DNA of 64,000 nucleotides from NCBI RefSeq assembly GCF_009017275.1, contig NZ_WBZC01000024.1:1-64000 (forward strand), given 5' to 3'. The translations under genes were made by a program, and so were the position numbers. Of this stretch, positions 1 through 9,994 are shown in pieces. Below the pieces are notes generated by a model. The model worked only from the letters and a program-made list of their open reading frames with translations. It was not told the DNA's origin and did not search any database. The stretch is from Alkaliphilus pronyensis. GTDB lineage: Bacteria; Bacillota; Clostridia; Peptostreptococcales; Natronincolaceae. Every line of letters begins with the position of its first letter. The stretch's first letter is position 1.

Positions 1-96
1 TGACATATTACCAGATTGCTTTTGTTATAGTTTTAATATATTATATCATATTATCTATGTTAGTCTTATTTCATCTCAGCTGATTGATAATGAAAT

Positions 97-126
97 AATA
101 AAAACCGATTTAGCAATCAAATCGGT
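97..126 (-). terminator. Rho-independent terminator of the DUF2225 gene
   Basis: An 8-bp stem (104-111 pairing with 119-126) is followed on the minus strand by a T-rich tail. The stop codon of the upstream minus-strand gene lies inside the hairpin, so the coding sequence runs right into its terminator. Confidence 0.8.
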
Positions 127-818
127 TGAGATTGAATATGTTTTTTAGTTGTGTCGTATTCTTCCTTTGCCCTTCTCCACTGCTCCCTAATTTTCAGTTG
201 AAGCTGTCTTTTTTTCTTTATTTCTGGATTGTCTAAGGCTTTATTATACCAATGTATGGCTTCTTTATATCCTCCAAAGCGTCGACTTAGCTCGCCTATT
301 AGATATGCCATAGTAACCTCATCTAATCCACCAGCTGGCAATTTTTCTTGACTATAGGACTCGAGAAAAAACTTCAGGGCATATTTTAGATACTCTGTCT
401 CGGTTGGATTATTCTGCTCCCTATAAATCCATGCAAGCCGCAGGCAAAGGCTGCCGGCGTATGCCTTAGATTTTTTTAATAGCTGGGCAAGAACTAAAGC
501 CAATTTGAAAGCTTCAATTGCCTCTGAAGCACTTCTTACTTTCCCAAAGTCTCTCTTTAACCATCTGGTTCTCACATGTTTAAAAACTATATCTTTTTGA
601 GGCTTGCTGAGCTCTATGTATTCACTTTCAGTTCCACTATATCCGCACTCTGGGCAAACCCAAACCAGATAGTAGCTTGGGTTAATATCCTTATAAATTA
701 TATTATAATCATCTTGCTTTTCTAATATTTTCAACCTTCTGCTCTTTACCATTTTTGTGGTAAATATGTGTTTACACGAAACGCAACAAACAGTCTTATC
801 ATAAAGTAACGTATCCAT
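117..818 (-). CDS. DUF2225 family protein
   Basis: The 233-residue protein begins with a zinc-ribbon-like pair: C12-x2-C15 near the N-terminus and C55-x2-C58 in a CPECGY motif. Between them are the KSRRLK and NPSYYLVWVCPECG stretches I associate with the DUF2225 family. The rest, from about residue 75, is helical and TPR-like (YKEAIHWYNKAL). It has no signal peptide, so it should be cytoplasmic. Its function is unknown. It stands alone with its own terminator, about 130 bp downstream of the vanW-like gene. The family match is from memory of the motif pattern. Confidence 0.8.
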   Translation of the reverse strand: MDTLLYDKTVCCVSCKHIFTTKMVKSRRLKILEKQDDYNIIYKDINPSYYLVWVCPECGYSGTESEYIELSKPQKDIVFKHVRTRWLKRDFGKVRSASEAIEAFKLALVLAQLLKKSKAYAGSLCLRLAWIYREQNNPTETEYLKYALKFFLESYSQEKLPAGGLDEVTMAYLIGELSRRFGGYKEAIHWYNKALDNPEIKKKRQLQLKIREQWRRAKEEYDTTKKHIQSQPI

Positions 819-951
819 TTTTTCGCCTCCATAAAAATCAACTAGATGAAGTAATTATATCAAAGCTTGCCGTAAATATCCATTAAAAAGTATGTAAAAT
901 ACTTATTAATCAATGCTTTAAAGTAGCAAGAAACCATTGCATAAATGCAAC

Positions 952-2397
952 TTAATTTAAGTCGTTTTGTGAATCTTCTTCGTCGGCATTTTCTGAGGCT
1001 TCTGTTGAATTGTTTTCAACTTCTTGAAAGCTTTCTGTTTCAGGTGCTTTGGCCTTTACACCTTCAATGATTACTCCATTAACTGGTGCATAGTAATCAT
1101 TTGATATTAACTCTCTTTTAAACTCTTTTCCCTCCTTTAAGTACAGCTTATAGGTATTTACTCTATAGCCAGGCTTAGGTTCCTTTTCAATTTTTTCTTC
1201 TCCACTATATAGATTTTCATCCTTTATTCTTTTTATTGTAGGCTGTATTGTTTCTATAACCTCTGAATAAAGCTTTACAGTAAAATCATTGGTCTTTTTT
1301 CCATATATGTTTATAATGATTTCATTATTTTTAATATAGCCTTCAATATATACTGGATAGCCTGTATTATTCATAAACTGAAGATCAATATACTCAAACA
1401 CCACTGTAGCATCATGTCCTAGTGGTACATATGCCACAGGTAATGAGTGGTTTTTTCTAGTAATTATCTCTAGGTTTGAACTAATTACGGCATTATATAG
1501 GGTTGTTGAAACTTGACAAATACCTCCACCAAGCCCTGGCACCAACTGTCCATTAATTATTACTGGTGCATATTGATAGCCCTCTTCGACTCCTCTTGGT
1601 CCAGTTGTATCATTAAATGAAAAGACATCATTGGGCATTAGCAATATACCATCTATTTCATTTGTTGCTAATGCTATATTGATGTTTCTACCCTTATCAG
1701 CCCCATTAAAACCAGTTTTAAATTGACCTAAAAGGTCTTGTACAGCTTTAAGGTGATTAGAGGCTATGTTGGCCTTAATCTCATTTACTGGTATCTCTAT
1801 AGGCTGGCTGGAGAAGCTATTTAATCTTGCTTTTATTTCTTTTTCTAAAGCAAGACTATTAAGCCTATAACCTGGCACATCATCTGTAATTATAAAGCTA
1901 CCATTTTTTCTTATAATAGAGGCGTTTGTTGCCTCTATATTTACTTTATTTTCAATAGCTAAAGCTATTCTCTCTATTGCTTCTTCATTGTATGAAGCCT
2001 CTAGCTTAATAATTTCTGGATTTTTCTTAAGTCCATATATTTTTCTTAGGTTCTTCCACCAGCCACCTTCTCTCCCTATGTCATATGCCAGCTTTATAGC
2101 TTCCTCGTACTTATAATTGAAATCTACATAGGAATAATTATATTTCCATTCATCATTATGGGTCTTTAATGTTAATTCCTTATTTTTTAACTCCTCTTGG
2201 AAAACTTCTTTAACTTTTATTAATGCCTCTTCCTTAGTTAGCTGTCCAACATCAACAGATTCAATATACACATTACTATAAATAGTTGGGCTTTCTAGTA
2301 GTAATGTAATCATCCATATTAGCATTAGTATTATAAAGAATATAATAAATCCAATAACTGAAAGCTTTTTTTTGCTTTTTAAAAACAAAACTTCCAA
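952..2397 (-). CDS. VanW family protein with G5-like C-terminal domain
   Basis: Residues 12-33 form one membrane anchor after a short lysine-rich start, so the bulk lies outside the cell. About 45-190 resembles the peptidoglycan-binding-4 domain that precedes VanW. About 235-365 is VanW-like, with TGPRGVEEGYQYAPVI and GGGICQVSTTLYNA. About 375-450 looks like a G5 domain, and the tail is acidic. The start is TTG at 2397, preceded by GAGGGGTG at good spacing; the nearby ATG is out of frame. Such proteins are thought to act at the cell wall. No glycopeptide-resistance genes lie nearby, so I do not infer resistance. Confidence 0.85.
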   Translation of the reverse strand: MEVLFLKSKKKLSVIGFIIFFIILMLIWMITLLLESPTIYSNVYIESVDVGQLTKEEALIKVKEVFQEELKNKELTLKTHNDEWKYNYSYVDFNYKYEEAIKLAYDIGREGGWWKNLRKIYGLKKNPEIIKLEASYNEEAIERIALAIENKVNIEATNASIIRKNGSFIITDDVPGYRLNSLALEKEIKARLNSFSSQPIEIPVNEIKANIASNHLKAVQDLLGQFKTGFNGADKGRNINIALATNEIDGILLMPNDVFSFNDTTGPRGVEEGYQYAPVIINGQLVPGLGGGICQVSTTLYNAVISSNLEIITRKNHSLPVAYVPLGHDATVVFEYIDLQFMNNTGYPVYIEGYIKNNEIIINIYGKKTNDFTVKLYSEVIETIQPTIKRIKDENLYSGEEKIEKEPKPGYRVNTYKLYLKEGKEFKRELISNDYYAPVNGVIIEGVKAKAPETESFQEVENNSTEASENADEEDSQNDLN

Positions 2398-2585
2398 AAC
2401 ACATCACCCCTCGCTGCATATAGCATGTCATAATCATGACTGCTTATTACAGTTTATTTCAAACTTAATGAATTATTCACCATTATTTATTATTTGTGGA
2501 ATCAAAAAAGCACACCTTAAACTATTAGACTATTATCTAACATTTAAGCTATGCTAAAAAATTATATTTATTATAGGTTAATTGA

Positions 2586-4562
2586 TTACTCCCATTTCAC
2601 AATTATTTCATCTCCACTTTTTATGGGAGCTGTATAATTGGCTGGTTCTCCATTATGCTTAAGGATAAGCTTACCATTTACTTTATTACGGTCGAAGTCA
2701 ATATAGTTGAAAATATCTACAAAAATCATAGGACTTTTATTTCTATTGATTTTAAGGGGGCTTCCATTAAAAATTATTTCCATAGTATTATCCTTGTTAA
2801 AACTGTCCTTTACCTCTTTTTCATCCTCAATCATGATTGCATCCCTAGAGTTTATCTTTTCATCTCCTGTTGCGGCTATTCCATTTATAGATATTTTCTT
2901 CCTCGTAATATCAAGTTTGTAAAAATCACATAAAGCTGTAACGGAATTTATTTCTAATGTCTCAATTTTATCGCCATTTTTAAGTGATTTATTTCCATCC
3001 ACCACCACACCATTAAGCTTTACCTCTTGTACTTGCCTTATATTATTTCCGTTTACCTTTATTTCTTTTTCCATATTTATAATGTCTGATATTTTAGGGG
3101 CAGCGTCTTTACCTGCCTTTGCTGCTATAATTGTTATGTCATCTTCATTCCTTATTACTTCATCTAGGTTAGCTTTTTTATTGTTTACAAATATCTCTGC
3201 AACTTCCCCATACTCTCCAGATACCATCTTCTCTTTACCATTCACATATACAGTAATAGATTTTCCCCTTTTAGGTATTAGGTCTCTAGGATTAAAGCCT
3301 GTTAAGGCTAGTCCATCACTTACCTTTAACTGCTTCGATTGAAACAGCTTTAGCTTTTGATTATTTACTGTTATTTCTAAAAAATCATTTAGCCTGCTTT
3401 CTATTGCCTTTGCTAAAATACCTATAGGAGTTATTCCATCTGGCCCTTCTATTGTAAAATCATTGGATTCAAGGTTTTGAATCATTTTAACCCCTCTAAC
3501 ATTAACCCTTTCTGAGGGCATATCTAGCATTTCTGCAATAATCTCTGGTAAGCTAGGTAATTGGCTTCCTCCACCAATTAAAAACACAACACTGGGGGCT
3601 TTTCCATTTTGACTTATTATATTGTCACATATATCCTTTGCTATGGCTTCAACAGGACCTCTTATTTCTTTAAGTATATCATCAGTCTTTACTTCATGGG
3701 TTAATCCAATGATATCAGTAAATTTTTGCATATCCTCCTTACAAAGATTACACTTTAGCCCTTCAGCTTTATCAAAGTCAAGCAAGTATGACTTTGCAAT
3801 TGCCTCTGTTATTTCATCTCCAGCAGTTGATGTCATTCCATAGGCTACAATTGTTCCATCCTTTGTAATTGCAATATCAGATGTGCCGGCTCCAATATCA
3901 ACTAAAGCAATATTTAGTAGTCGTAGGTTTTGTGGTACAGCAACTTCAATTGCAGCAATTGGCTCTAATGTCATATAGCTTACCTCTAGCCCTATTTTAG
4001 ACATAACAGTATGGAGACTATCTACTACTAGATGGGGTAAAAAGGTGGCTAAAACATCAATTTTAACTTTATTGCCACGATGTCCTAGTAAATTAGTTAT
4101 AAGTCCATCATTTAAGTAGCTATTGACAATTGTATGTCCTATACAAAAATAATCTGTTAACTCACTTGCCTCTTCTTCAAGCTGCATCTGTGCCCTCTGT
4201 AAAGCTTCTATTTCCAAAGTATTAACTAAATGCTTATCTATAGGCTTTGCTTCATCTATGGTTTTTTCCACTTGAACTCGACAGGTTTTTAGAGCTCTAC
4301 CAGCAGCAGCAATTGCTACCTCCTTCAGTTGGCAGCCGGCCTTCTCTTCAAGCTTTTCCTTTACCTTCCTTGCCACCTGTACAACGCCTTCAATATCATG
4401 TATTTGTCCATCATACATTGCTCTAGTCTGATGAAATTCTATGGCACTATGTTTAACTTTTATTTTTCCATTTTCATGGCTCCCTAGCAGTCCAACAACA
4501 CTACGTGTTCCAATGTCTAGGGCAAAAATTACTGGATTTTTATCTAATTCATTGGTTTTCAT
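2586..4562 (-). CDS. FtsA/PilM-like actin-family ATPase with long C-terminal extension
   Basis: The 658-residue protein has the actin-fold signature: phosphate 1 near residue 13 (FALDIGTRSVVGLLG), phosphate 2 near 220 (VDIGAGTSDIAI) and the adenosine motif near 330 (FLIGGGSQLP). This matches FtsA-domain proteins of Clostridia. From about 390 to the end is an extension of short repeated VNGK/VNG-type beta segments, roughly three or four units. A normal FtsA is about 420 residues and ends in an amphipathic membrane helix, which I do not see here. It is probably not the divisome FtsA, since ftsZ is not beside it. GAAAGGATG precedes the ATG. Confidence 0.8.
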   Translation of the reverse strand: MKTNELDKNPVIFALDIGTRSVVGLLGSHENGKIKVKHSAIEFHQTRAMYDGQIHDIEGVVQVARKVKEKLEEKAGCQLKEVAIAAAGRALKTCRVQVEKTIDEAKPIDKHLVNTLEIEALQRAQMQLEEEASELTDYFCIGHTIVNSYLNDGLITNLLGHRGNKVKIDVLATFLPHLVVDSLHTVMSKIGLEVSYMTLEPIAAIEVAVPQNLRLLNIALVDIGAGTSDIAITKDGTIVAYGMTSTAGDEITEAIAKSYLLDFDKAEGLKCNLCKEDMQKFTDIIGLTHEVKTDDILKEIRGPVEAIAKDICDNIISQNGKAPSVVFLIGGGSQLPSLPEIIAEMLDMPSERVNVRGVKMIQNLESNDFTIEGPDGITPIGILAKAIESRLNDFLEITVNNQKLKLFQSKQLKVSDGLALTGFNPRDLIPKRGKSITVYVNGKEKMVSGEYGEVAEIFVNNKKANLDEVIRNEDDITIIAAKAGKDAAPKISDIINMEKEIKVNGNNIRQVQEVKLNGVVVDGNKSLKNGDKIETLEINSVTALCDFYKLDITRKKISINGIAATGDEKINSRDAIMIEDEKEVKDSFNKDNTMEIIFNGSPLKINRNKSPMIFVDIFNYIDFDRNKVNGKLILKHNGEPANYTAPIKSGDEIIVKWE

Positions 4563-4681
4563 CTACGACATCCTTTCCAAATACACCTTTCATATGACAT
4601 ATTTCTGCATAAACTTGCTTTTTCCTTTTTATTAAATGAAAAACATATGTAAAGTATTTGAAGGAATTATCCCAGCGAAAC

Positions 4682-5329
4682 CTAATTTGTATTGCTACTA
4701 ATCTTCTTATAATATAAGCAGTTATTATTTAATTGACAGCCTCCACAAAGTGGATTTCTAGCTTTACATACCCTTCTACCGTGATAAATTAACCAGTGAT
4801 GGGCTTCAGACCAAAGGCTCTTTGGTATGTTTTTCATCAGCTGCTCTTCTGTTTTAAGTACATCCTTAGATTTGGCAAGACCTAGTCTGTTTGAAACTCT
4901 AAATACATGGGTATCAACAGCTATAGCATCCTGCCCAAAAACATTGCTGATAACAACATTCGCAGTCTTTCTGCCTACCCCAGGCAATAGAATCAATTTT
5001 TCCCTATCATTAGGTACTTCTCCGTTATATTTCTCAAGAAGTATTCTACAGGTGGCTAGTATGTTTTTACTTTTACTTCTGTAGAAGCCGCAGCTGTGAA
5101 TCCACTTACCCAGCTCTTCCTCTGTTAGCATTAAAAACTCCTCAGGGCTATTGTATTTCTTAAATAGTTTAGCAGTAACCTGATTGACTCTTTTATCGGT
5201 ACATTGAGCAGCCAATATTGTTGCTATAAGTAGTTGAAATGGACTTTCATATTCAAGCTCACTTTCAGCACCTGAGTAAAGCTTTTCTAAAACCTCTAGT
5301 ACTTCCTTAGTTTTTTTCTTTGATAGCAT
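4682..5329 (-). CDS. nth: Endonuclease III
   Basis: This is the DNA glycosylase/AP lyase that removes oxidised pyrimidines. The helix-hairpin-helix motif LPGVGRKTANVV carries the catalytic lysine (K121), and the catalytic aspartate is D139 in AVDTHV. A C-terminal [4Fe-4S] motif C-x6-C-x2-C-x5-C is complete (C188, C195, C198, C204). At 215 residues it has the normal family length. It starts at ATG after GGAG, 24 bp downstream of the DUF503 gene, and is probably cotranscribed with it. Confidence 0.95.
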   Translation of the reverse strand: MLSKKKTKEVLEVLEKLYSGAESELEYESPFQLLIATILAAQCTDKRVNQVTAKLFKKYNSPEEFLMLTEEELGKWIHSCGFYRSKSKNILATCRILLEKYNGEVPNDREKLILLPGVGRKTANVVISNVFGQDAIAVDTHVFRVSNRLGLAKSKDVLKTEEQLMKNIPKSLWSEAHHWLIYHGRRVCKARNPLCGGCQLNNNCLYYKKISSNTN

Positions 5330-5353
5330 TTTAAGCAGCTCCTTACCTTTTAG

Positions 5354-5644
5354 CTAAAGGACTTCAACATCATAGTCGGTAATATCAAATCTTCCATCCC
5401 TTTCAATAAACTTTATTACACTATTGATTATTTCATCTGCATGCTTTCTACTATTGCTTACACAGGAAAAGCCAATTTCAGATACCTGCCACTTATCCAA
5501 TTCTCCTACCTCTGCAATAGAAACATTAAATCGTCCTTTAACCCTTTCAATTACACTCTTAATTATATGTCTCTTCTCCTTTAATGAATTTACCTCAAAT
5601 AGCATTAATCTTAAACTACATATGCCTACCAGCATTTCCCCCAC
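5354..5644 (-). CDS. DUF503 family protein
   Basis: A 96-residue cytoplasmic protein with the family pattern: an initial beta strand, then LKEKRHIIKSVIERVKGRFNVSIAEVGELDKWQVSEIGFSCVSN (positions about 20-63). Its role is unknown. It sits 19 bp after the RND pump gene and just before nth, so it may be read from the efflux transcript. Confidence 0.85.
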   Translation of the reverse strand: MGEMLVGICSLRLMLFEVNSLKEKRHIIKSVIERVKGRFNVSIAEVGELDKWQVSEIGFSCVSNSRKHADEIINSVIKFIERDGRFDITDYDVEVL

Positions 5645-5663
5645 ATCCTTAATGTCTGTAATA

Positions 5664-8600
5664 TTATTTAAGCTTTAACTTAATATCATCAAATACTGAA
5701 TAAATTACAGGTATAACCACTAAAGTCAGTATTGTTGACACCAATAGTCCTCCAATTACCACTATAGCCATAGGTGCTTGAATTTCTGCTCCTTCACCAA
5801 TACCTAGGGCTAAGGGTAAAACTCCTAAAATAGTTGTACAGGTTGTCATTAATATTGGTCTAAATCGTGTTTTACCAGCTGTTACTATTGCCGCTTCCTT
5901 TTCTACCCCCTTTTTACGTAGCACATTAATATAGTCTATCAATACAATTCCATTATTTACAACTATTCCTGCTAAAACTATGGCTCCTATTAAAGCAGGA
6001 ACACTCATGGCTTTTTGGCTTATAAACAGTCCTAGAGCACCACCTGAAAAGGCAAGTGGAACTGACATCATAATCGTAAAAGGATGAATTAAAGATTGAA
6101 ATTGTGATGCTAATATCATATATACCAATAATATAGCTAAAATAACAACTAAAATCAAACTAGAAAATGCTTCTTCCAGCTGTTCCTTCTGACCCCTAAA
6201 GTGATAGGTATAGCCTGGTGGAAACGTATATTTATTTAGCTTATTTTCTATATCCTTTATTATACTATTAAGATCCCTGTTAAGTATAGAAGCACTTACT
6301 GTTACTGCCCTTACCTGTTCTCGCCTTCTTATTGTATTTGGTCCCCTAACAGTTTCAATTTCTGCCACCTGTTGAAGAGGAACACTAATGCCTAATGGTG
6401 TAGGTATAGGGGTATTAATAAAGCTTTCAATGCTATTACTAAAAATTTCTTCTCCTGTGACTATCACTTTAGTTTCTTTACCATCCTCATATAATGAGGT
6501 TGTAACAGTACCCTCCAATAGACTTTTTATGTAGCCTGCCACCTGCATTCCCTGTAGCCCATATTTTGCAGCTACCTCTCGATTTACTCCTATGGCAAGC
6601 TGTGGACTACTCTCTTGAAGGTTGGATACTACCTCTCTTGTTCCCTTTACCCCTTCTATTAAACCAATTACCTCCTTTGATATTCTTTGTAGCTCATCAA
6701 TTTCATCCCCTCTAATTTCAAGCTCTATAGGAGATCCCCCAAAGCCAAAGGACATAATTGAAGAGGAGGTAGTCACCTTAATATCTGCTCCAGCTATAGT
6801 ATTTAAATCCCTTCGTATCCTGTCAACAATTTCATTTGTCGAATCACTACGAAGCCTTCCATCTACAAGCCTTCCGTCAATAGAAGCACGATTTTTGTGT
6901 TTAATACTGCTGGAATAGTATATATCTCCACCACCAATATTTGTAAAAATTGTTTCTACCTCTTCATGGTTTTTTAATATTGACTCCACCTGATTTACAA
7001 TTTCTTCCGTATCAATTAATGATGATTGTTGTGGTAGTTTTATATCTATATTAAAGGTTCCTTCATCAAATTCCGGAAAATATTCTGCCCCCACAAAAAA
7101 AAGTGAGGTTAAAGAGATTATAAAAAATGCAAGTGCTAGCAATAAAGCAGTTATTCTATTTGCTAGGCTGAATTCAAGTATTTTAGAATAAATTTTACTT
7201 GATAGCTTTAGTAGTTCATTAAACCTATTATGGCTTCTACTCTGTTCTATATTACTATTGCTATCATTACGGCTTAATAATCGTGAAGAAAGCATTGGTA
7301 CCAGAGTTATTGAGGTTAGCAGGGAAGCTAATAGTGCAAAGGTGACGGTTAAGGCTAATTCTCTAAAAATTTCAGCAGTCATACCTTCTACAAATACAAT
7401 TGGCAAAAATACAGCCAGTGTAGTAAATGTAGATGCTGTAACCGCCATGGTTACCTCCTTAGTACCATTAATTGCTGCTAATTTAGTACTACTTCCCTCT
7501 TCCCTAAATCTATGGATGTTTTCTGTTACAACTATTCCGTTATCAACCAGCATACCTACACCTAAAGCAAAGCCACCTAAAGAAAGTAAATTTAGGGTTA
7601 AATCGAAAAAATACATTAGGGTGAAGGTGGCTAAAACAGATATGGGTATAGCCAATGCAATAACCGTCGTGCTTCTACCACAGCGTAAAAATAAATATAA
7701 TACTAAAACAGCTAATATACCACCATAAATTGCAGTTTTGCCCACATTACCAATTGCGTTTTTTATGTATAGGGACTGATCAATTATAGGCTCTATTTTC
7801 AAATTAGTTATGTCGGTTAACCTAGAAATCTCTTCATTAACCTCATTTGCAACCTTAACAGTATTTGCAGTAGGCTGTTTTTGCAATGTAACTCTAATAC
7901 TTACCTCACCGTTCATTCTTGCTATTTCAGAGGTGCTATTGCTTATTAGTTCAATTGATGCTACTTCCTTTAGTAATACTACTGTTCCAGTTGGTGTGGG
8001 TATAGCTAAATTTTCGATCTCTTCTATACTTTGAAACTCACCAATATATCTTATAAGCCTTGTATTATTGCCATCCTTTAACTCACCAATTGGTAAATTT
8101 ATGTTTTCCAGCTTTAATAAATTTATCAGCTGATTTATGTTTAATCCTAGATTAGTCATTGCCAATGTATTAACCCTAATTAATAGTATATTTTCTGTTC
8201 CTCCTGATATTGAAACAGCGGCAACTCCCTTTAATCTTTCTAATTTAGGCTTTATGCTTTGCTCCACCATTTGCTGTAATTGATTCAAGTCATTATTACC
8301 GGTAACTGCAATTATCATTATTGGCATCCCATTAGGGTCTATTTTTAAAACCATGGGATCTGAAACATTTTCTGGGAAATAATTTTTCACTAGGTCGATC
8401 TTCTCCCTCATTTCTAATGCTGCAAATTCCATGTTTGTATCTTGATTGAATTCTACAATAATACTTGCACTTCCCTCAATAGTAGTTGAGCTAATCCTCT
8501 TTACATTGTATACCATAGCAACTGCTTCCTCTAATGGTTTAGTAACCATATTTTCGATTTCGAGAGGTCCAGCTCCTGGGTATTGAACACTAACTACTGC

Positions 8601-8732
8601 CACTGGAACATTCATTTTAGGTAATAAATCAATAGATAGCCTAAATAGAGAAACTGCTCCAATAAGAATAATCAATGCCATTAGCATAATTACTGAAATA
8701 TGTCTCTCTACTGCCCAGTTTATTATCTTCAA
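5664..8732 (-). CDS. RND-family efflux permease (AcrB/SwrC type)
   Basis: At 1022 residues it has the RND length and layout: a first membrane helix near 10-30, a large outer domain, a cluster of helices near 330-470, a second outer domain and a closing helix cluster near 840-1015. The helix-4 motif GMLVDNGIVVTENI keeps only one aspartate of the usual DD proton-relay pair, the second being Asn. This is an HAE1-like drug, lipid or surfactant exporter driven by the proton or ion gradient; the substrate cannot be read. Its ATG overlaps the adaptor stop by 4 bp (ATGA), so the two are translationally coupled. Confidence 0.93.
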   Translation of the reverse strand: MKIINWAVERHISVIMLMALIILIGAVSLFRLSIDLLPKMNVPVAVVSVQYPGAGPLEIENMVTKPLEEAVAMVYNVKRISSTTIEGSASIIVEFNQDTNMEFAALEMREKIDLVKNYFPENVSDPMVLKIDPNGMPIMIIAVTGNNDLNQLQQMVEQSIKPKLERLKGVAAVSISGGTENILLIRVNTLAMTNLGLNINQLINLLKLENINLPIGELKDGNNTRLIRYIGEFQSIEEIENLAIPTPTGTVVLLKEVASIELISNSTSEIARMNGEVSIRVTLQKQPTANTVKVANEVNEEISRLTDITNLKIEPIIDQSLYIKNAIGNVGKTAIYGGILAVLVLYLFLRCGRSTTVIALAIPISVLATFTLMYFFDLTLNLLSLGGFALGVGMLVDNGIVVTENIHRFREEGSSTKLAAINGTKEVTMAVTASTFTTLAVFLPIVFVEGMTAEIFRELALTVTFALLASLLTSITLVPMLSSRLLSRNDSNSNIEQSRSHNRFNELLKLSSKIYSKILEFSLANRITALLLALAFFIISLTSLFFVGAEYFPEFDEGTFNIDIKLPQQSSLIDTEEIVNQVESILKNHEEVETIFTNIGGGDIYYSSSIKHKNRASIDGRLVDGRLRSDSTNEIVDRIRRDLNTIAGADIKVTTSSSIMSFGFGGSPIELEIRGDEIDELQRISKEVIGLIEGVKGTREVVSNLQESSPQLAIGVNREVAAKYGLQGMQVAGYIKSLLEGTVTTSLYEDGKETKVIVTGEEIFSNSIESFINTPIPTPLGISVPLQQVAEIETVRGPNTIRRREQVRAVTVSASILNRDLNSIIKDIENKLNKYTFPPGYTYHFRGQKEQLEEAFSSLILVVILAILLVYMILASQFQSLIHPFTIMMSVPLAFSGGALGLFISQKAMSVPALIGAIVLAGIVVNNGIVLIDYINVLRKKGVEKEAAIVTAGKTRFRPILMTTCTTILGVLPLALGIGEGAEIQAPMAIVVIGGLLVSTILTLVVIPVIYSVFDDIKLKLK

Positions 8733-9871
8733 GCCCCATCACCTCTAACTATTATTGGTGTGTTTTCATCAACGTAATGCTGTCCCTTTACAATTACCTG
8801 GTCTCCTGTGGTTAGCCCTTTAACCACCTCAATCATTTCTCCTCCATCTATCCCTAGTGTTAAGTATTTTTTTTCAGCTCTGCCATTTTTATTTATAAAA
8901 ACATATACTAGCTCCTCATCATATAGTAGGGCTTTTTTGGGAATTATTATGGCCTCTTGCTTTTGTGCCAATAGGATTTCCACATATGCAAAGGAGCCAG
9001 AGCTATACTTCTTGTCGGAATTCTTTATTACTATTTCAACCTGATAAAGTCCATGTCTTGGGTCTGCTATTGAATTAATCAGTGAAATAGTTCCTATAGA
9101 TTCAATTTTATCTGATATGATTTTTACTTTTTCCCCAAGTCTAATATTCTTTAATAGCTTATTATTTACCTGTAGCACCGCCTTCAATGAATTGGTATTG
9201 GAGATAAGTATTGCCGGTTGAGTATTGAAGGGTATTTGATTTTCAGTTATATTAACTTGTGAAATAGTTCCGTCTATTGGGGAGTAGTACTCAAATTCCT
9301 TCAACTGCTGAAGAGCATAAGAATATTGCTGCTTTGCCTGCTGTAGCTGTATTTCTAAGCCTTGTAGTGAGTTATTGTTTTCTCCATAGGCTGGTTTAGA
9401 TAGTTGGCTGTCAATAGCATTAATTGGGTTTGCTTTTTTGCTATAGTCTAAAAAAACCTGAAGCTGCTCCTCCTTTAATTTGCTTTGATTATCTAAAGTA
9501 CCTTTTTGAAGTAGATATGCTTTTCTAGTATAGTCATAGTTCATTTTCGTTAGCTCCACTTCCTTTCTAGCATATGACTTATCTAGCTCAAATAAAAAAC
9601 TACCTTCATTTACTTCTTCTCCTACTTTAGCCTCTAGCTTTGTTACCTTAAGTCCTGGAGTTTTAGGAATTATCATTGAGGTTTCATAGGGTGTTAATTG
9701 GGTAGATAATGTAACCTTATTTTTTATTTCTCCTACCTTAGCCTCTGTAACTTCTACAGTAATATCTGCTTCCTTTGGCATCTTTTCCTGATGAGAGCAT
9801 CCAGTATTTAATGAAGTAGCAGCTATAAAAAATATTACAAGTATGAATAATGTTCTTTTTTTAGTCTCCAT
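8729..9871 (-). CDS. RND efflux adaptor (membrane-fusion) lipoprotein
   Basis: A 380-residue exported protein. The signal peptide (7-20) is followed by a possible lipobox cysteine, C25 (LNTGC), suggesting a lipoprotein tethered outside the membrane. Biotinyl-lipoyl-like halves occur near 55-100 and 195-215 (YSPIDGTISQVNI), separated by a coiled-coil hairpin near 105-190, followed by the beta-barrel and membrane-proximal domains. This is the HlyD/AcrA fold expected beside an RND pump. It is the first gene of the two-gene operon. No outer-membrane TolC-like partner is present, as expected for a monoderm. Confidence 0.9.
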   Translation of the reverse strand: METKKRTLFILVIFFIAATSLNTGCSHQEKMPKEADITVEVTEAKVGEIKNKVTLSTQLTPYETSMIIPKTPGLKVTKLEAKVGEEVNEGSFLFELDKSYARKEVELTKMNYDYTRKAYLLQKGTLDNQSKLKEEQLQVFLDYSKKANPINAIDSQLSKPAYGENNNSLQGLEIQLQQAKQQYSYALQQLKEFEYYSPIDGTISQVNITENQIPFNTQPAILISNTNSLKAVLQVNNKLLKNIRLGEKVKIISDKIESIGTISLINSIADPRHGLYQVEIVIKNSDKKYSSGSFAYVEILLAQKQEAIIIPKKALLYDEELVYVFINKNGRAEKKYLTLGIDGGEMIEVVKGLTTGDQVIVKGQHYVDENTPIIVRGDGA

Positions 9872-9933
9872 AAAACCCCTCCATGTGTTTTGCTTTATCT
9901 AAAAATATCCCCAATTTACTACTTATTTAAACT

Positions 9934-9977
9934 AAAAAAAGCAAAAGAAAACCACCTCAGTTAATTGAGATGGTTTT
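9934..9977 (-). terminator. Rho-independent terminator after kbl
   Basis: A 12-bp stem with a 6-base loop (9948-9959 / 9966-9977) is followed on the minus strand by a T-rich run. It separates tdh-kbl from the efflux operon. Confidence 0.85.
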
Positions 9978-9994
9978 GTAAAACAGCTATTTAT

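Noticed and set aside
952-2397. Vancomycin resistance from the VanW-like gene
   Set aside because: VanW-domain proteins are widespread in Clostridia, and no vanA/H/X/S/R genes are near.
2372-2557. 61-codon plus-strand frame in the vanW / FtsA-like gap
   Set aside because: No ribosome binding site and a composition typical of translated intergenic DNA; the 188-bp gap shows nothing else I can support.
7258-7728. 156-codon plus-strand frame inside the RND pump gene
   Set aside because: Antisense shadow of a well-conserved gene, with no start signal or known motif.
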